Shown piece after piece: positions 21,582 through 36,200 of a DNA stretch of 64,000 nucleotides (its first letter is position 1; each line of letters starts with the position of its first letter). The stretch comes from Sipunculus nudus (lineage: Eukaryota; Annelida; Sipuncula; Golfingiida; Sipunculidae). Position numbers and translations under genes: made by a program. The notes below the pieces were generated by a model, which saw only the letters and a program-made list of their open reading frames with translations, made no database searches and was not told the DNA's origin. Location: contig CM049306.1 in assembly GCA_026874595.1 (NCBI GenBank), positions 52,542,019 to 52,606,018 of the forward strand, written 5' to 3'.

Positions 21582-23577
21582 CAAAGAAAATTCCTTGTAG
21601 TAGATGCTGGCTAACTTCATCATTCCATAACTGCAAATGGAAATCATGAAATGCAGCCTGCTGTATAATAATGTATAGGCAGGAGAACATGTTGAAAAGA
21701 TGGGGAAGGGGCACTTAAATTGTGTGCAAGATATTTAGTGTGGGAGGGGACCCCTCCTTCTGTCATAGTCAACTTTAGAACACAGAGAGAAACAGAATTG
21801 AAGCACATTTTATTTATTATTACAATAAAGTGGTCAAAAATGCACAAATCTCGAGAATACCATGAAACCATAAAACATTTCTGTTTCATAAAAGTGTCTA
21901 TATGATGGCTCTGTGCTGGCTTTTGTCAGTATCAGACAAAAAAGCAAATATTTTGTACCAGTGTTAGGTTCAAAATGTTTTGAACATTTTTACTGTAATC
22001 CCATACTTTTTTTTATTAAACTCAGTACAGGAAAAGCATAATTACATGGGAAAAAATCAAAACTGAAAAAACATACTATTTTCTTGTCTGAAATTTAGGT
22101 AGTGAAAAACATGCAGACACTGTTGGTGGACTGGACTATAAATGTGACTCAGACTGCTTTTGCCAGAATATGTTAATCTCAGCAAAATATTTTATTACAA
22201 ATGTGGTACATGCATGGTTTGACGAGCATGGTTTTTTGGCACAAAAACTGGTCCCATAATTTTTTTTTCACACAAAGCTCCCTCTGTATAATTGTTTTTC
22301 TTAACATCAAGACTGCAGTGACTTATTTATCAGTGTAATGGTTACATTCCAGTTTTTGGTATATATTTACAAATAGTTTTGGTAGATTTGCTTCAGTATA
22401 TTTTGCTGATGCTTTAAATTTGTATTATTTTTGTGTGACTAATGATCTGACGAGCAGAAGTCTTGGAGTCCATACTCATGCAGTCAGTATATGTAGAATT
22501 TATCTTTTAATCTTTATTGTTTAGTTTCTTTATATCAGGTATTTTGTTCTTTACTGATAGTAAGCCAGTCAGAAGAAATATGCATAATGAAAAGTGCAGT
22601 GTTTTCTTTGTAAAATGCCGGTAGTGAGGAGAATTTATTGGAATATAATCTTTCACCCTCAGTCAGTTAGTATACTAATGACAAAAACTGTCTGTTAAGC
22701 ATTTTCACACATATACATATACATACACAATCAAAGACCAACTGTTGTTTTCTCATGTTTTACCCATCTTACTATAAATCAGGTTCTCAGAGTGTAGCTT
22801 AGCGGGAGCCTGGCTTAAAGGGAGATGGTTTAATGTGACATATATTTAGATTTCAAGTCTGAAACAGTTACCAACTGGATCAATGGCTACTTTGAGTTGT
22901 GGATAGTAAACAGTTTGTCAGAAACCAGGGGCAATTATTAAGGCAAGGGCATTTATCAGGTTGACTAAAGTATGGTTTATCTTGAAATCTCTTTTTTTGA
23001 TTGTCACATTCATACCAATGATCAGCATCATCAATTTTCCTTTCAACCTTTGATAAAATTAAAGTCAAGCTAGTTTTTGCCAGGACTGATCACAAAATTA
23101 AGTTTTGCAGAGCCAACTGTGTGTTGTGTATGACTGAGCTGTAGTACAAGAAGTTTGAGATCTGGCCCTCTTTTTAAGCTGTATTTTATACATATCTATG
23201 ATATGAGAAGGGTCTTTGATTAACAAATTTGAAAAACAGATTCAGTGGATTTTCATAAAATGTTAAATGGTGTATGCTTCTTGAACAGATTAATATGGAA
23301 TATGTGTTAGTTATTTTGTGGTGTCAACATCAGAGCCTTTTTCTCAGTTTGACCATAATAATAACAATGTGAAGGGAATATTTTGGGGTTTGATTATTGT
23401 TTTACACACCAGAGGGCACTGGTTACACAGCCCAGGTTATCACATGACAGCACCCTTTTCTCATGTAAGGTGCCTTCTGTCCATGTCTCTTTATACAGAG
23501 TTCTGAGTTGCTTGTGTACCAGTGATGTCATTTTGTCTGTGTGTATATGCAGGGTAAAATCCTTATATTAAGGTTTT

Positions 23578-25043
23578 ATTGTATCCGCCAAAACGAAGTT
23601 TTGCGGATACTATGTTTTTGACCGGGTTCCGCCGCCGCCGCGTTCGTTTCCGGAGAACTCCTCTGAGACTACTGGACAGATTTTTTCGAAACTTACACAA
23701 ATTATAGGGTCACATGTGAACTGGTGCCTAACCAAGTGACCTTGACCTCTGACCTTTCGTCTCTGCCCAGCGTCCGTTTGTGCGTCTGTTTACACACATA
23801 AACCCATATATCTTGGGAACCGTTTGACCGATCCGGAAAATTTTTTTACACAAATGTAGCCCTGGGATAGCTTTATAACATACACAACAAAAGGTGGCGC
23901 CACCTGCAACCATGTTTGCACAGTGTCCATCTGTTCATCTGCCTGGGGTTAAAATCACTCATATCTCTGCAGTGGTTTGACTAATTCACCTAAAATTTGG
24001 CATGCATATACATCCTAGATAGCTTTCTCAATTTTATGACAGGTGGCGCCACCTACATTCACGTTAACGCTCCACACATAAACCCATATATCTCGGGAAC
24101 CGTTTGACCGATCCGGAAAAAAATTTTACACAAATGTAGCCCTGGGATAGCTTTATAACATACACAACAAAAGGTGGCGCCACCTGCAACCATGTTTGCA
24201 CGGTGTCCATTTGTTCATCTGCCTGGGGTTAAAATCACTCATATCTCTGCAGTGGTTTGACTAATTCACCTAAAAATCGGCATACATATACATCCTAGAT
24301 AGCTTTCTTGATTTTATGACAGGTAGCGCCACCTACATTCACGTTAACGCTCCACACATAAACCCATATATCTCGGGAACCGTTTGACCGATCCGGAAAA
24401 AAATTTTACACAAATGTAGCCCTGGGATAGCTTTATAACATACACAACAAAAGATGGCGCCACCTGCAACCATGTTTGCACAGTGTCCATTTGTTCATCT
24501 GCCTGGGGTTAAAATCACTCATATCTCTGCAATGGTTTGACTAATTCACCTAAAATTCGGCATGCGTATACATCCTAGATAGCTTCCTTGATTTTATGAC
24601 AGGTGGCGCCACCTACATTCATGTTAACGCTGCAGACATCCAAGCTCATATCTCGGGAACCGTTTGACCGATCCGGAAAAAAATTTTACACAAATGTAGC
24701 CCTGGGATAGCTTTATAACATACACAACAAAAGGTGGCGCCACCTGCAACCATGTTTGCACAGCGTCCATCTGTTTGTCTGCTGTGGGATAAAATCACTC
24801 ATATCTCTGCAGTGGTTTGACTTTTCCACTTGAAATTTTGCATGTGTATATATCTTGGATAGTTTCTCGTTCAAATAACAGGTGGCGCCACCTACAATCA
24901 TGTTTATGTGGCAGAGATCCAATACTAATATTTTACATATGTAACTCTATATCCCCTTGCCACTCAATCCATGCCTCACTTCACCCGTCCTTCTCTGATT
25001 TTGGCGGATACACGTAGTCGCTTGTCGACTACCCGTATTCTAG
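23578..25043 (+). mobile_element. HINE-like element, family 2, copy C (inverted relative to A and B)
   Basis: Starts ATTGTATCCGCCAAAACGAAG and ends TTTTGGCGGATACACGTAGTCG-CTTGT-CGACTACCCGTATTCTAG followed by TTT. The inner end of the start region makes a longer palindrome (TATCCGCCAAAACGAAGTTTTGCGGATA, 23582-23609). Four core units are spaced exactly 280 bp (marker 'gtttgca.c.gtgtccat' at 23911, 24191, 24471, 24751), nearly all with GGTGGCGCCACC. It is much closer to copy B than to A. Confidence 0.75.
23880..24900. repeat. 280-bp tandem array in copy C
   Basis: Four units of exactly 280 bp that differ by few substitutions. Frames that repeat 'MVAGGATF' here are repeat by-products. Confidence 0.85.
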
Positions 25044-25063
25044 TTTATTTTATATATATATAG

Positions 25064-26656
25064 TTTTTAGCTCAGCTGACTATAAGTCAACTGAGGTATA
25101 AGTATGGCTCTTTGTCCATTGTCCCTCTGGCCATCAGGTCATCCGTTAGCAGGGCACAAATCATAACCGCTGACCCTGGAAGCCTATAACTAAAAACCTA
25201 GGGAGGTCCATAAAAAATCTCCTTGTAATCCTGAAAATAGGTCACTGCGACCTATATCCTTCGAGCTACGGCCGAGCTTGTAAGTACCCCCCCCCCCCAG
25301 AATAATCAAAAATTTGATACAAAACCTCCAATATTTTGATAATTAATGCATCGATTGTCATGAATCTTGCCTTTAAATTGACCATGACTAGTTTTGTCAG
25401 TTCCTGAAAAATGGTGGCGCCACCTGTATTTTTTCTTATTTTAATGAATATTTTTCTATTTTTTTTTACTATAAAATGACAACAATCATGTCAGTTTCTC
25501 AGCTATGATTCCATCTAGTGTACCAATACCTGGTGTGTTTATTGATCACAAATGGATGCCCTATAGTAATCACCCTGTCTGTTTGTTTGTTCATCTGTCT
25601 GTCTGTCTGTCCATCCGTCCATCCACACAAATTTGTTTCCAGATGATAACCCCAGGTTGGAATGACATATGGATTTCAGACATGACTTACACATGGCCCA
25701 CCACTAAAGAAAGAACCTGTATGATTTTAGGGTCATGAGGTCAAAGGTCGAGGTCACAAGACTCACTTATTTAAAAAGATTATGGCTGCATTTTAAGCCA
25801 GGCTTTTCATCCGAAATTTCCCATCTTGCACATTTAGCCGACTTGCCAGTATAGGGAGAGCATAAATGAATTTGGGTTCACAAGGTCAAGGTCACAGGGG
25901 TCATCTGTTGACAAATTAGTTTCCAGATGATAACTTCAGTTTAGTCTGACATATTGGTTGTAAACTTAACTTTTATATGGCTTACTACTAAAGTAAGAAC
26001 CCTGTTGATTTTAGGGTCCAAAGTTATAGGTCACAGGACTTATTTCTTTAAAAGGAATGTGTATGCATTTCAAACCAAACTTTTCACCACAAACCTTCCA
26101 TCTTCAAGATATTACTTACCTGCCAATTCGGGGAAGATCCTTTTTGATTTGGGGTCAGAGGGTCAAAGGTCAAGGTCACAGGGCCCATCCGTTCACAAAC
26201 TTGTTTATGGATGATAATTCTGCTTTGGCTAGACAGATTGGCCCTAAACTTGATTTATTAATGACCCACCACTTAAGTAAAAAAAAATCTTGATTTTCAG
26301 GGTCCAGAGGTCAAAGGTGAAGGTCACAGTAGCCATATCTTTAAAATGATTGTGGATGCAATGTAAATCAAACTTTTCATCCCAAACATTCCATCTTTCA
26401 CACATGGCTTACTTGCCAAATTGGAAGAAATCTGTAGATTTTGAGGTTACCTGGTCAGAGGTCAAGGTCACTGGATCCGCATTTTTTAAAAGAATGTTAC
26501 AATAGATTAAATGCTGCAAGTTCAGGGATTAAAAGTTCTCAGATTTTTTGGTCACAAGGTCATTGGTTAAGGTCACAGGACCGTCATTCATAATAATTCC
26601 TTTAAAATATCCTAATAGACAAATACAGCTGAGCTTCGAGACCCATGGGTCCCTAG
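25064..26656 (+). mobile_element. HINE-like element, family 1, copy 2
   Basis: Starts GTTTTTAGCTCAGCTGACTA only 21 bp after the end of the family-2 copy C, and ends CAGCTGAGCttcgaGACCCATGGGTCCCTAG followed by TTTT. Its core contains units of about 280 bp marked by 'tgcatttt.aa.ccaaacttttcatcc' (25788, 26063, 26346) and by repeated 'aaggtcaaggtcacagg'. The right-end CTAG, instead of CTTG in copy 1, matches the end of family-2 copies B and C. Confidence 0.7.
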
Positions 26657-27267
26657 TTTTGTTTTGTGGATGTGTTTAGTCATTCTCAAATCCTGTCCTC
26701 AGATTAGATCTTTTACCTGTACATGTAGTCAGTGTCTTTGTTATTTGTTTGAACATGATATCTTTACACTTATATATTCCAAACAGTATACACATTTTTA
26801 ATAGAGATTTTTTATACATGTTAATAAATGTGATTTTCTGTAATAAGTGAAATGAATAAAAGTATTATGACCATATTTTTTGTTTATTTTCTTTTAGGGA
26901 TAATCCAAGGTAAATTTCAATTAGCATCAATCAGTCATACTGTTATGGATATATATGTTTATTTGATAAATATTAAAGCTAAATACACCTTCTAAAAAAA
27001 TCTTCAATGTTTGTCCTGGTAATCTGAGAATCTGGAAACTGTATGAAAAAAACTTCCCTTTATTTAATCAAAATAAGTAAGCAAAATTAGGATGAAAATA
27101 ACTGAAAAAGAGAATCTATTCAATCTGCTGTATTTTGTCTCATGTCCAGATGGGTTATCCACTTTTGTTTACAGCCATTTTGATGACTTGCTTCCATAAT
27201 ATTTGTCTGAAAAACATTAACCTATTGGCCTTTGCGTACGCTGTGCTGGGCTGTCAGAAATCTTCTA
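26657..27267. other. Non-coding stretch
   Basis: AT-rich, with no recognised features. Confidence 0.3.
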
Positions 27268-27420
27268 AATGTACCAAAGTGTAATATTGAAGTTGGTGAA
27301 AGATCCTTCCATTTCATAGACCATAAAAGTCTGGAATTCACTTCTAATTACACTTAGAAAATCTCCAACTCTTGTATCATTTATAACTAAATTTAAAAAT
27401 GTATCTCTTTGGCAAGCTTT
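27268..27420 (+). pseudogene. 3' end of a LINE reverse transcriptase (relic)
   Basis: Translation gives NVPKCNIEVGERSFHF.DHK, then, after a one-base shift, VWNSLLITLRKSPTLVSF and ITKFKNVSLWQAF. This is the typical tail of Jockey/CR1-like polyproteins ('..RSF.Y.AP..WN.LP..IR...S...FK..LK..LF'). One frameshift separates the two halves and nothing upstream is preserved, so it is a 5'-truncated copy. Confidence 0.6.
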
Positions 27421-30400
27421 TGGTAATTAATATGCATAGTTTTTTTTACTTGGGTCAGGCATAGGGAGTAGATATCCATGAAATTGTATGTGGGTGTGTG
27501 TGTGTCTGAATTGCACTGTACGTCTGACTGTTGAAGAATGGGTACTATGCAAATACTATATATTATTATTATTAACAGACAAAATGACATGTTTGAAAAT
27601 TAAGTTTACCTCTGGCAAGATGGAATGTTTTTGTTGCCATTGTTACGTTTCCTATAAAAGGATTTTGATGAAATTTTGTGTGTAGTTAGGGAAACATCCA
27701 AGGAACAATCCATTATTGTTAATGAGGCAGTCAGTATCAAGTTTGAACATTACATTTCATTTATTTGTTGAAAGAATTACGCTTAGTATCATTGTAAGGT
27801 AAGGCAAAAGTATTCCTGTGGGCAAGACCTTCATCATTCACTGGTACTAGGGGAAACGCGAAGAGTAGTAAATTACCAAATGGGGATAAAAAAGAATGCA
27901 CATTTATCCCCACCCCCTTGTTCCTCGTACACCAATGCCTCCAGGAATTACACTTCGTCAAATTCCTGTCACTGGTATCCTCAGATTTGGGGATTTGAAT
28001 TTCAATATAAAACATTGCACAATGAAGTAATTTAAGTATTGTTATTGATAATTCTACATTTCATTAGGTTTGATCCTGCAAATATATTTTTTTTATTCAT
28101 TCATCCTATACAACTGATATTTTTAATTGGATTTAAACATGAAGTATAATATATATCTGGCTATGCCCCTAACAAGAGCCACCCTTGTCCAGACAGGCAG
28201 AGCTGACATGTGATGCAACCACTGAGTTGATGAACAGTGGCATGTTTTTTTTTTTTTTGTTTCAGCTTGGAATCGTATATTTCCAGGGCCCACCATACAC
28301 CAAAATTGGATGCAGATCCTGGAAATACTTAGACCCGTTGATTTCAGCCATCTACAGTAAATTATCTGATAGTGCTTACTTGTTTACTAATAGTGTCATC
28401 AATTACATAATTAGTGACCATTGCATTGCGTTTCATTCATACAAATCACTTTATTGTACATCAGAATAGGGGCAAAAATTTTCAGAAACAATATTTAGAG
28501 AGCACATAATATAGATGAATTCAGCAGTCAGGCTAGCTGTTTTGGTCATTTCTTTTTAGTTTTGATCAACCATTAAGTTGCAGAGCTAAAGAGACAATAA
28601 ATAATTCATGCAACTAAAAAATATGAATATCAAACATAGCAAAACATCATGAGTTATATGGACAATGTTTCAGACAGGAAGTGTTTATGTCTCAGCAGCC
28701 TCAGAGCCATCAAACTCACAATGGCTAAGGCATCGTGGGTGCTTGGGGTGACTGCATTTAGATCATGATTATCATCCCACACTGAACGGGATGTTATACT
28801 TATGCTGTCTCACAATGAGGGGGATGTGGCCCATAAAAACAAACCACGCTCCAGCGACCAGGACGGCGCAAATATTCAATCACACCGATATGAGTCAGTC
28901 CCTGTGTGGGACAGGTATGTGCACATGACTTATGACCTGTGTCTTTACCAACATTACAGATCTGTTGAGAAAGAGCACTTCCTACAAGGAGGCTATGCTT
29001 TAACTTGCGTTTGTTGTTGTTATCACTAAGAAACAGATGTAAGGATATTTGGCCCTGATGAATTTGCCGCAAATCTAAATCAAAGAAATTTGTTCACCGT
29101 GGATCTTTTTTCCTCTCCTTCCTGTACATTTACAAGGCCTCTCAATTTGAACTTCACCTGAACAGATTAGGCAATACTTTGGCCACAATGTCAGTACAGT
29201 GAAAATATTGACACTTCAATGCAGGTCTCTGCAAAGCACCCTGCATTGGATCTGCTAACTGATGACTTTAACATAATAGACAGTTCTGTATTGGCAAATA
29301 GGAAAGCTTTCTGTATATTCTTTTGAAATTAATTCTAGACCTGCTGCCAGTTAGAAATATAGAAATGTAAGATATTTTAATGGGTAATCAAGATTAACTA
29401 TAACAGCACAGATTTAAGCACTTTTACAAAGTATTTCTCCATTTGGGGTATTGTTAAGTGTAAGAAAACTGAATTATAAACCATGCACACAAACACAGTA
29501 ACACAGAGAGATAAAATATATGTCTATTCAAAAGACGAAAAGTGAATGTTGTTGGTGTCTACAGGGAATGGAGAAACATGAATCTTATGGATGACAGCCA
29601 ACCTGTTATTTCCATGCAATTGTAACAATCTTCAAAGTTTCCTCAGATTATCTTTTAAACAGAGATATTCTCAGGTATTTAAAATATGTTCCTGTCAAAG
29701 CAAGAGACAATGTCATTATTAGCAGAGAATGGAATAAATAACCTCATAAAATGAGATAATAACAGAAGAATAGACATATGCTTCAGGACTTAGTGTATAG
29801 AAAACACATTGAGATTCTAAAGTGAATGATTTTTATTTCATCACCAAAAACAACAGTATGGGATGTCTTTCTTCGTGGGGTAATTGTAAGCACACGTTGG
29901 TACCGCAACAAATATTGACAATTTTGTATCAATGTAACAGTTCATAGCCTAACATATCTAATTTGCATAATAATATCACAATGTGATGAAGCCAATGTAT
30001 AGTATAGTAAACATTACAAAATGTGCGATGTAAATGAAATGCCTTTTAGTATAAACAGTGCAGTTTAGTTTAGTAAATGCTTTAAAAACCCATAACCCAA
30101 GTACAATACATTTAGCACCCTATGGGCAGTTGATAAACTTGTAAATTTATTTGTGTACACATATATATTTACAATTTTAATAAAAGCCTCTTTCTTAATA
30201 AAAGTCTGTTCTCATGAGTATTTGTAAACAAACAATATATAAAGGTATATAAATCTGACAACAATTATACCAGTGTAAGAGCAATGAGATTCAAAGACCT
30301 CCTATACTGCATAACTTAAGTATCATATCCTGAAACAAGTTCTCCTCTGAACAAATTATTTCCTCAGGAGATAATATACCTATCTGTTTTGTATTTAGCC

Positions 30401-31081
30401 TAAACAGGTTCATTTCTGTACACTTCTGTATAGCTCACATTCCAATTTGTAAATATCCTGAATCAATAAGCTGTACAAGTGTAAACCACTGAAGGAAAAT
30501 GATGGCTTGTGGGAACCACATTTAACAGCTAGTGTAGATAGTGTAGCTACTGTAGTTAGTACTTGTATTGAATTAATTATATATGAGAACACAGTAAATA
30601 TGAAAGTCACCCTCAAAGCATACATTTCATAATATATACAACAAAACAGCAAATAATAAAAATTTCTGTCTGAAAAAAGTTCTTACTGAAATATTATTTC
30701 AAAAAGATTCCTAAAAAAATAACTGGTGCACCAGGGAAGGTTTTACAAAAAATGTTTTCAAATTTCTAGAACTGGACAGAAGTCCCAGAAAGATCCCTTC
30801 CAGTGAAAGCTCTATGAATCTACTAATATCTAAAAATGTAATACTATAATAATATGCTATCCTGTTGAAACAGCAAACAGAAATACTTCATTCTGCTCAA
30901 ACCCAATCACAACCAAGTACTGAATTCTCCTAAAATTTCAAAATGTTCAGTAAAACAACCATTCATTAATATCGAATACTAAAACTGTGTCATGTAATAA
31001 GAATTTTGATGAACAAATTAAGTAAAACAATGAATTGTACATTGTGTTCACAAAGGTGATCTGTAGAGTAGAAGAAATGTT
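27421..31081. other. Intergenic and 3' flank of the LHFPL gene; no gene seen
   Basis: Between the LINE relic and the LHFPL stop codon nothing coding is recognised. The part nearest 31081 probably includes the 3' UTR of the minus-strand LHFPL gene. 28700-29030 is richer in GC than the rest and has frames on both strands, but none is familiar. Confidence 0.35.
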
Positions 31082-31230
31082 TTACAAAGCGAAATCATGC
31101 TTAGACCGCTTTGAAGCAGTTGTGTATTCGGAGAAACGGTCAGCGCCATGTTCACTGTGTGTAGACAGGACTGGCTGGATGGCGATGGATGGTTTTGATT
31201 CTGTCTCCAACATGTAGGTGTTGATCTCAG
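31082..31230 (-). CDS. LHFPL-like, coding exon 3 (last)
   Basis: Acceptor 'cctacag' just outside 31230. Joins exon 2 by completing a Ser codon, then EINTYMLETESKPSIA; stop at 31082. Cytoplasmic tail only. Confidence 0.85.
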
Positions 31231-33188
31231 CTGTAGGAAAAAAATAAAAACGTATGAGCAACACTGTATAAGTGATCCATTAATCCTTTAGGGACTCTAT
31301 TGAAGAGCTAGTTCTAATGCTCCCAAACATCCCTTACACATCAAGTTATGCACACCCAGAATACCACCATTACCTTACCATATGATGCTTCAAGAATAAT
31401 ATATAATGCCTCTTATACAGGTGAGCATGATGGATTTAGGATGTTAAAATTCACATATTAGTTGAGGAGGATTTTGCACCAATGAATTTTATCAAATTAT
31501 CTGGAAAGTAAAGGAATGAAGGAGCAAACAAAGGTATCATGCAGACAAATGAAAATAAATATATGTACCAATAAGCAATAGATAAGGAAATGATCCCCAT
31601 CATATATTTTAGAAATAACTACATCACATATTGTTATATTGACCCCTTTTCCTCTGGCTTTAATATACCATTTATGACACTCACATGTAGGAATATACAG
31701 AAGAATTTAAATATTTCATAGCGTGCAAACAGGAAAGCCAACTGATTATTATTTTAAACATTGATGGCCTCCATAAAATACATCTGAAGTCCATTTAAAA
31801 GACCATGGTTTTGCATAATGAATAAAGTCACATACCAAAGTGACGTTTAAAGCATGCTGCCTTGGGTAATTAATACATGCATATAAATAGCGACACTAGA
31901 GTAGAGAACTATAATAGAGGGTTATCACAAGTAAAATTCATGTTTATAAGTAGAAATACTCGCTAATTTAGTAATGTAAGAAAGCTTAAGAAATTCAAGA
32001 GATGATGGTATCAAAATACACATGCTCAGAAATAAAGACAAAAGATCTAAAAGAAATTTAGAACAGGCACTGTTCAGACTAAGGTGTTCTTATTTCCTTT
32101 GTGTGCTGTATATGCTTATTGCGGGCCCAGAAAGTTCTCCATGCATAACAAGACCAGCATGATTCAGGCGTACACAGAACCTGGGACTAATGGTATTAGA
32201 CCACAATGGTATGCCATGTGTGACCAGGCATTAAAGTAATGTACGTGTGAAGGAAGCTCTCCCGCTGGATTCATCAATAACTAACAACATGACTCATTCC
32301 GTTCCTTGACAGCTGACCTGCAGGTGACCTTAGACTGGACGTCAGAGATCCTGTTTATATCCATGGCAAATAAAAATTTAGTTTGACCATGACAAATTAA
32401 TGATACCTGTGATTTGTGTGGTAAAATCTATATTGTCTTTATAATTTTGAAAAAAAAATTCATAATAGGTATAAACATAATGAAAATATCTTGTTTAATA
32501 AATAATGATATTTGCATTGAGACTGCAAGGGGGAAGAAAGGAGAATAATATTCATCAAAGTGACACAAGATTCCAGGAAGATATATTTTCTATCATTTTA
32601 GAATTTGTCACCTGGTCTTTAAAACCAACAGAAATTCTCTCTGAGAGAATCAAATACTTGCATACATACTTCCCCATAGACCAAATCACATGATCAGAAG
32701 CAAAAGTTGAATGAAATCTACCAAATGTAACATACTCATTCTTGTATAACCAATGTTGACTGCACCTTAAAAAGCTCCAACAGTTCCCCAAACATAAGCA
32801 TACAAAAGTCACTCCCAAAGCCAATGTATTTGTAAATAAAGCATTCCTTCATTTCAAATTTCATCCATATTACTTAATTTTACTAAAAAAAGATATGGTA
32901 ATAAAATCCAAAACCTTTCAGATGATAGTAAGTAAATTGCTAGTTGGCTTACTATATTTAAGTCTGAAAAAAGTCAACAATAAGATTTGTGCGTCAGTTC
33001 ATTTCATGTTATTCATGTGAGATTCAAATGTGTGTTCACTATTTTGGGGATATACGCTCAATTATTTGTGGTGCATGCAAATATTAATCATTCTCATTCT
33101 TGTTAAATATGAATTAAAATCTATAGTATTACACTAATGACAATGACTGTGACAAATGAAAGTGATTTATGATCATGATTTTATATAC

Positions 33189-33244
<56 letters not shown>

Positions 33245-36200
33245 AAGTGCATAGTCAAGATGTTAACATCAATATAAGCCTGACTCAGTATGTCACCAAA
33301 AAGAGAAGAAAGGTACTTAAATGCTTTCTTTATATTTCATCACACACAAACATCGTCCCATAATTAATACTCCTGGTGTCATTTTACAGGTTCCATGGAA
33401 CTAAATACCAACCAACCTCAAATATGAACTCAAAACAACAGTGAAACTCACTGAACTCAAAGCAAACCACCCATAATAACTAGTTCAAGAAAGCACTTGA
33501 TATTATAGAGTGCACTATAAAGCAATCCATTTTTTTAATCAAACCCCATATGATTCAAATTAACTAAAAATTTCAAAGAAACTAAAACAATAATTAAAAC
33601 TTTTGGAGAAAATTATTTTGTCAAATATTTGTCCTTCTGCAATTCCAATGAATAAAATTAAGTAAACAATATTGAACTTTTACTAATATTGTACTTATTT
33701 CCACATAACCCACAAGCTAAAAGCAAATAAGCCATTTTATATTCCCCCGATGATCATCTTTAGAAGAACACTTTTTTTTTCAACAAATGACTTTTTTTAA
33801 GATCACATGCTACTACAAGCAGCAAAAGTGATGGTAAACCGTTAAGATGATGAAGGATGATCGGGATAGTGTGCAGCGATAGTGAGACAAAGTGAGATCT
33901 ATATGTACTAGCTGTTTTGATTGTGCAACAGACTAGAGATGACCTGTATTACATAGAAACAAAACAAAGTGTATGCATGGCCAGTAACAGGAGCTGTTTT
34001 ACATACTCACGAAGCCAGTCAACCTCATATGTGTTGTTATCTACAGGAAAATGTACTAATCATCAACATATAGTTTCACCATTTAGTTTAACAAACCTAC
34101 TTATTCAGTTCTGCAAGTTTTAGTATGTAAAACAAACAAAAAATTTTGTGTATATATAACTGGGAAAAAGATCTGAATTTGATTTCTTAAATTTTTAATA
34201 TGTTTTCCTCTGAGAGGTTTTGAAAATTTTATAATCATGTCCAGAAAAACCGAAAAACAACATTTAGTAAAATCTAAATGAAATTTTAAATACTTTTAAA
34301 TGCAAGTACAGTGAAATTTCACCTGACCACCCAGCTATGCTGACCACCCCTGCCAAGATGACCACATGTTTTGGTCCTACACCAAAAACACTTACAGAAA
34401 CGACACAGCCAACATGGCCACTTGGGCTGTTACCACAAATGATCATTTTAGTGAGATTTCATTGTATTTCAATCATTTTACTGCCCTTTCAATGTCAAGA
34501 TAGAGCAATTTCAGGAATTTCAACTTGTTTCTGTTTATTTTCTCTTGCATATTCATAACAGGAAGAAAATTATGATGCAATTTTACACATCTGGATTTCT
34601 TAAAATACCTATCTGCATAAACTATGATAGGTGGGTTGGCTAAGAGCAAAAAACAGCAAATGAAAGTTGAAAATCTAAATAAAAGGCAGTGAAGGAGTTA
34701 TAGCATGGATTTTTCTGTAAAAGAGCAGTCTTTACTGAATGGAAATGAAGCAAGTTTATCATCAGGTTATAAAAGTATGGTAAAATATCAGAATATTACA
34801 TTTTGGTCTTTATAATGAAACAGAAAAGGCGATTCACATGTGTTACTAAAATAAAAAATCCTGTTGATAAGAATCAGTTTTTTTTGCTAGATTGTTAAAA
34901 CTTAATGAAATTTGACTAGAGGGAAATTAATAACATAAAATGTAAAAATAAATATATGATATCAGTGCAGTTACAGTACTGATATCTGCACAAGTTCTAC
35001 ATCCTTGCCAAGTTAGGAAACAAAATTGAATGTCAGCCTCCTTTCAAATGGGGCAATTTTTTTCTTAATGTCCTCTCAACCAACTTTACCTTTAAGACCT
35101 AAGGAATACAACAGATGTCTTACTTATATAAATGCCAGGTTCATTATTTATCATATTTGAACGGAAAAAGCTGCAAGTAGAAAACATATGCCTATTGTTT
35201 AACTCTGTCAAAGGAAACATTTTTATTTCATTTTATTTTTATTTTATTTTTTTAACAATATAACCTAAATGTAAAAATAATAGTAAAATAAAAAGGTTAA
35301 TATTCAGTTTGAATAATATAATTAATAAGTATACTCATATGTCATCAAGGGTAATTCAAATGTTATTAATACTGATACAATTTTCCTTTAAATCCTAATG
35401 AACAAAAAAACATGTTTATTATAGAAATTTCAGTCATTTTTTTTATCACTCATCCCTGAACTGTATAAAAAATCTGTGATACTTACATTTGGTCAGGCCA
35501 CCCGGGTGCCCTGCAATGTAATCCAGCTTCTTGTCAGCCTGTCTAGTGGCCAGGACGAACGCTAATATGGCAAGGATGATGGCATCAAAGATGGCGATGA
35601 TAGCCAGGATGTACGCATAACGGATCTCACAAGATCCGAGGATGAACGGACCAGCATTGTCCCCGCAAACATCTTTGACGTGTTGGTGATCCCAGCCAGC
35701 AGGATAAATCAGGCAGCCAAGAGCCATCAGTACACCTGGCAGAAAAAGATACAGTCCGTAAACCTTGCAGGAAAAATGCTGCAGTAAGGCTAAAAAACAA
35801 ATTAGGTATGGTTCTCAGGCACTTTTTTTTCAGAAATCAGTGCGGGCAGGCGGTTATTTTATTTTTTACCTTTTTTTGGATGTTTGGATAAAAATGTCAT
35901 ATGATCAGGGAAAAGCATGAAAATAAAAATTTTTTGCTAAACACTACATAAATTGTATTATTTATCTTTATGACAGATAAAAATCAAAATAAATTTTTTT
36001 ATGCAGGGAGTTAAAATTGACGCATGAGGTGCCTAAGAACCATACCTTTAATTTTTTTGGCCTTAAACGATATCTGACAAAATTGATAATAATGTTTGAG
36101 CTGAAAAGAATAATGATTAACATATAAAAATATGACAAGACTGAATGAAGATGAAAGGCCTGGAAGAGTAGAATGATGATAATTGTAATTGACTCTGGTG

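Larger units (their letters stand above)
31231..35486 (-). other. Intron 2 of the LHFPL-like gene
   Basis: 4.26-kb intron. It contains an (AT) tract (33183-33240) and a short repeat relic at about 34300-34480 ('acagtgaaatttcacctgaccaccc' and repeated 'gaccac' words; a relative is at 61470-61632). Nothing coding is seen. Confidence 0.7.

Noticed and set aside
21360-21714. Frames with Tyr-Ile repeats
   Set aside because: Translations of the (AT)n microsatellite.
28802-29072. GC-richer region with frames on both strands as a gene
   Set aside because: Neither strand gives a recognisable protein or splice pattern.
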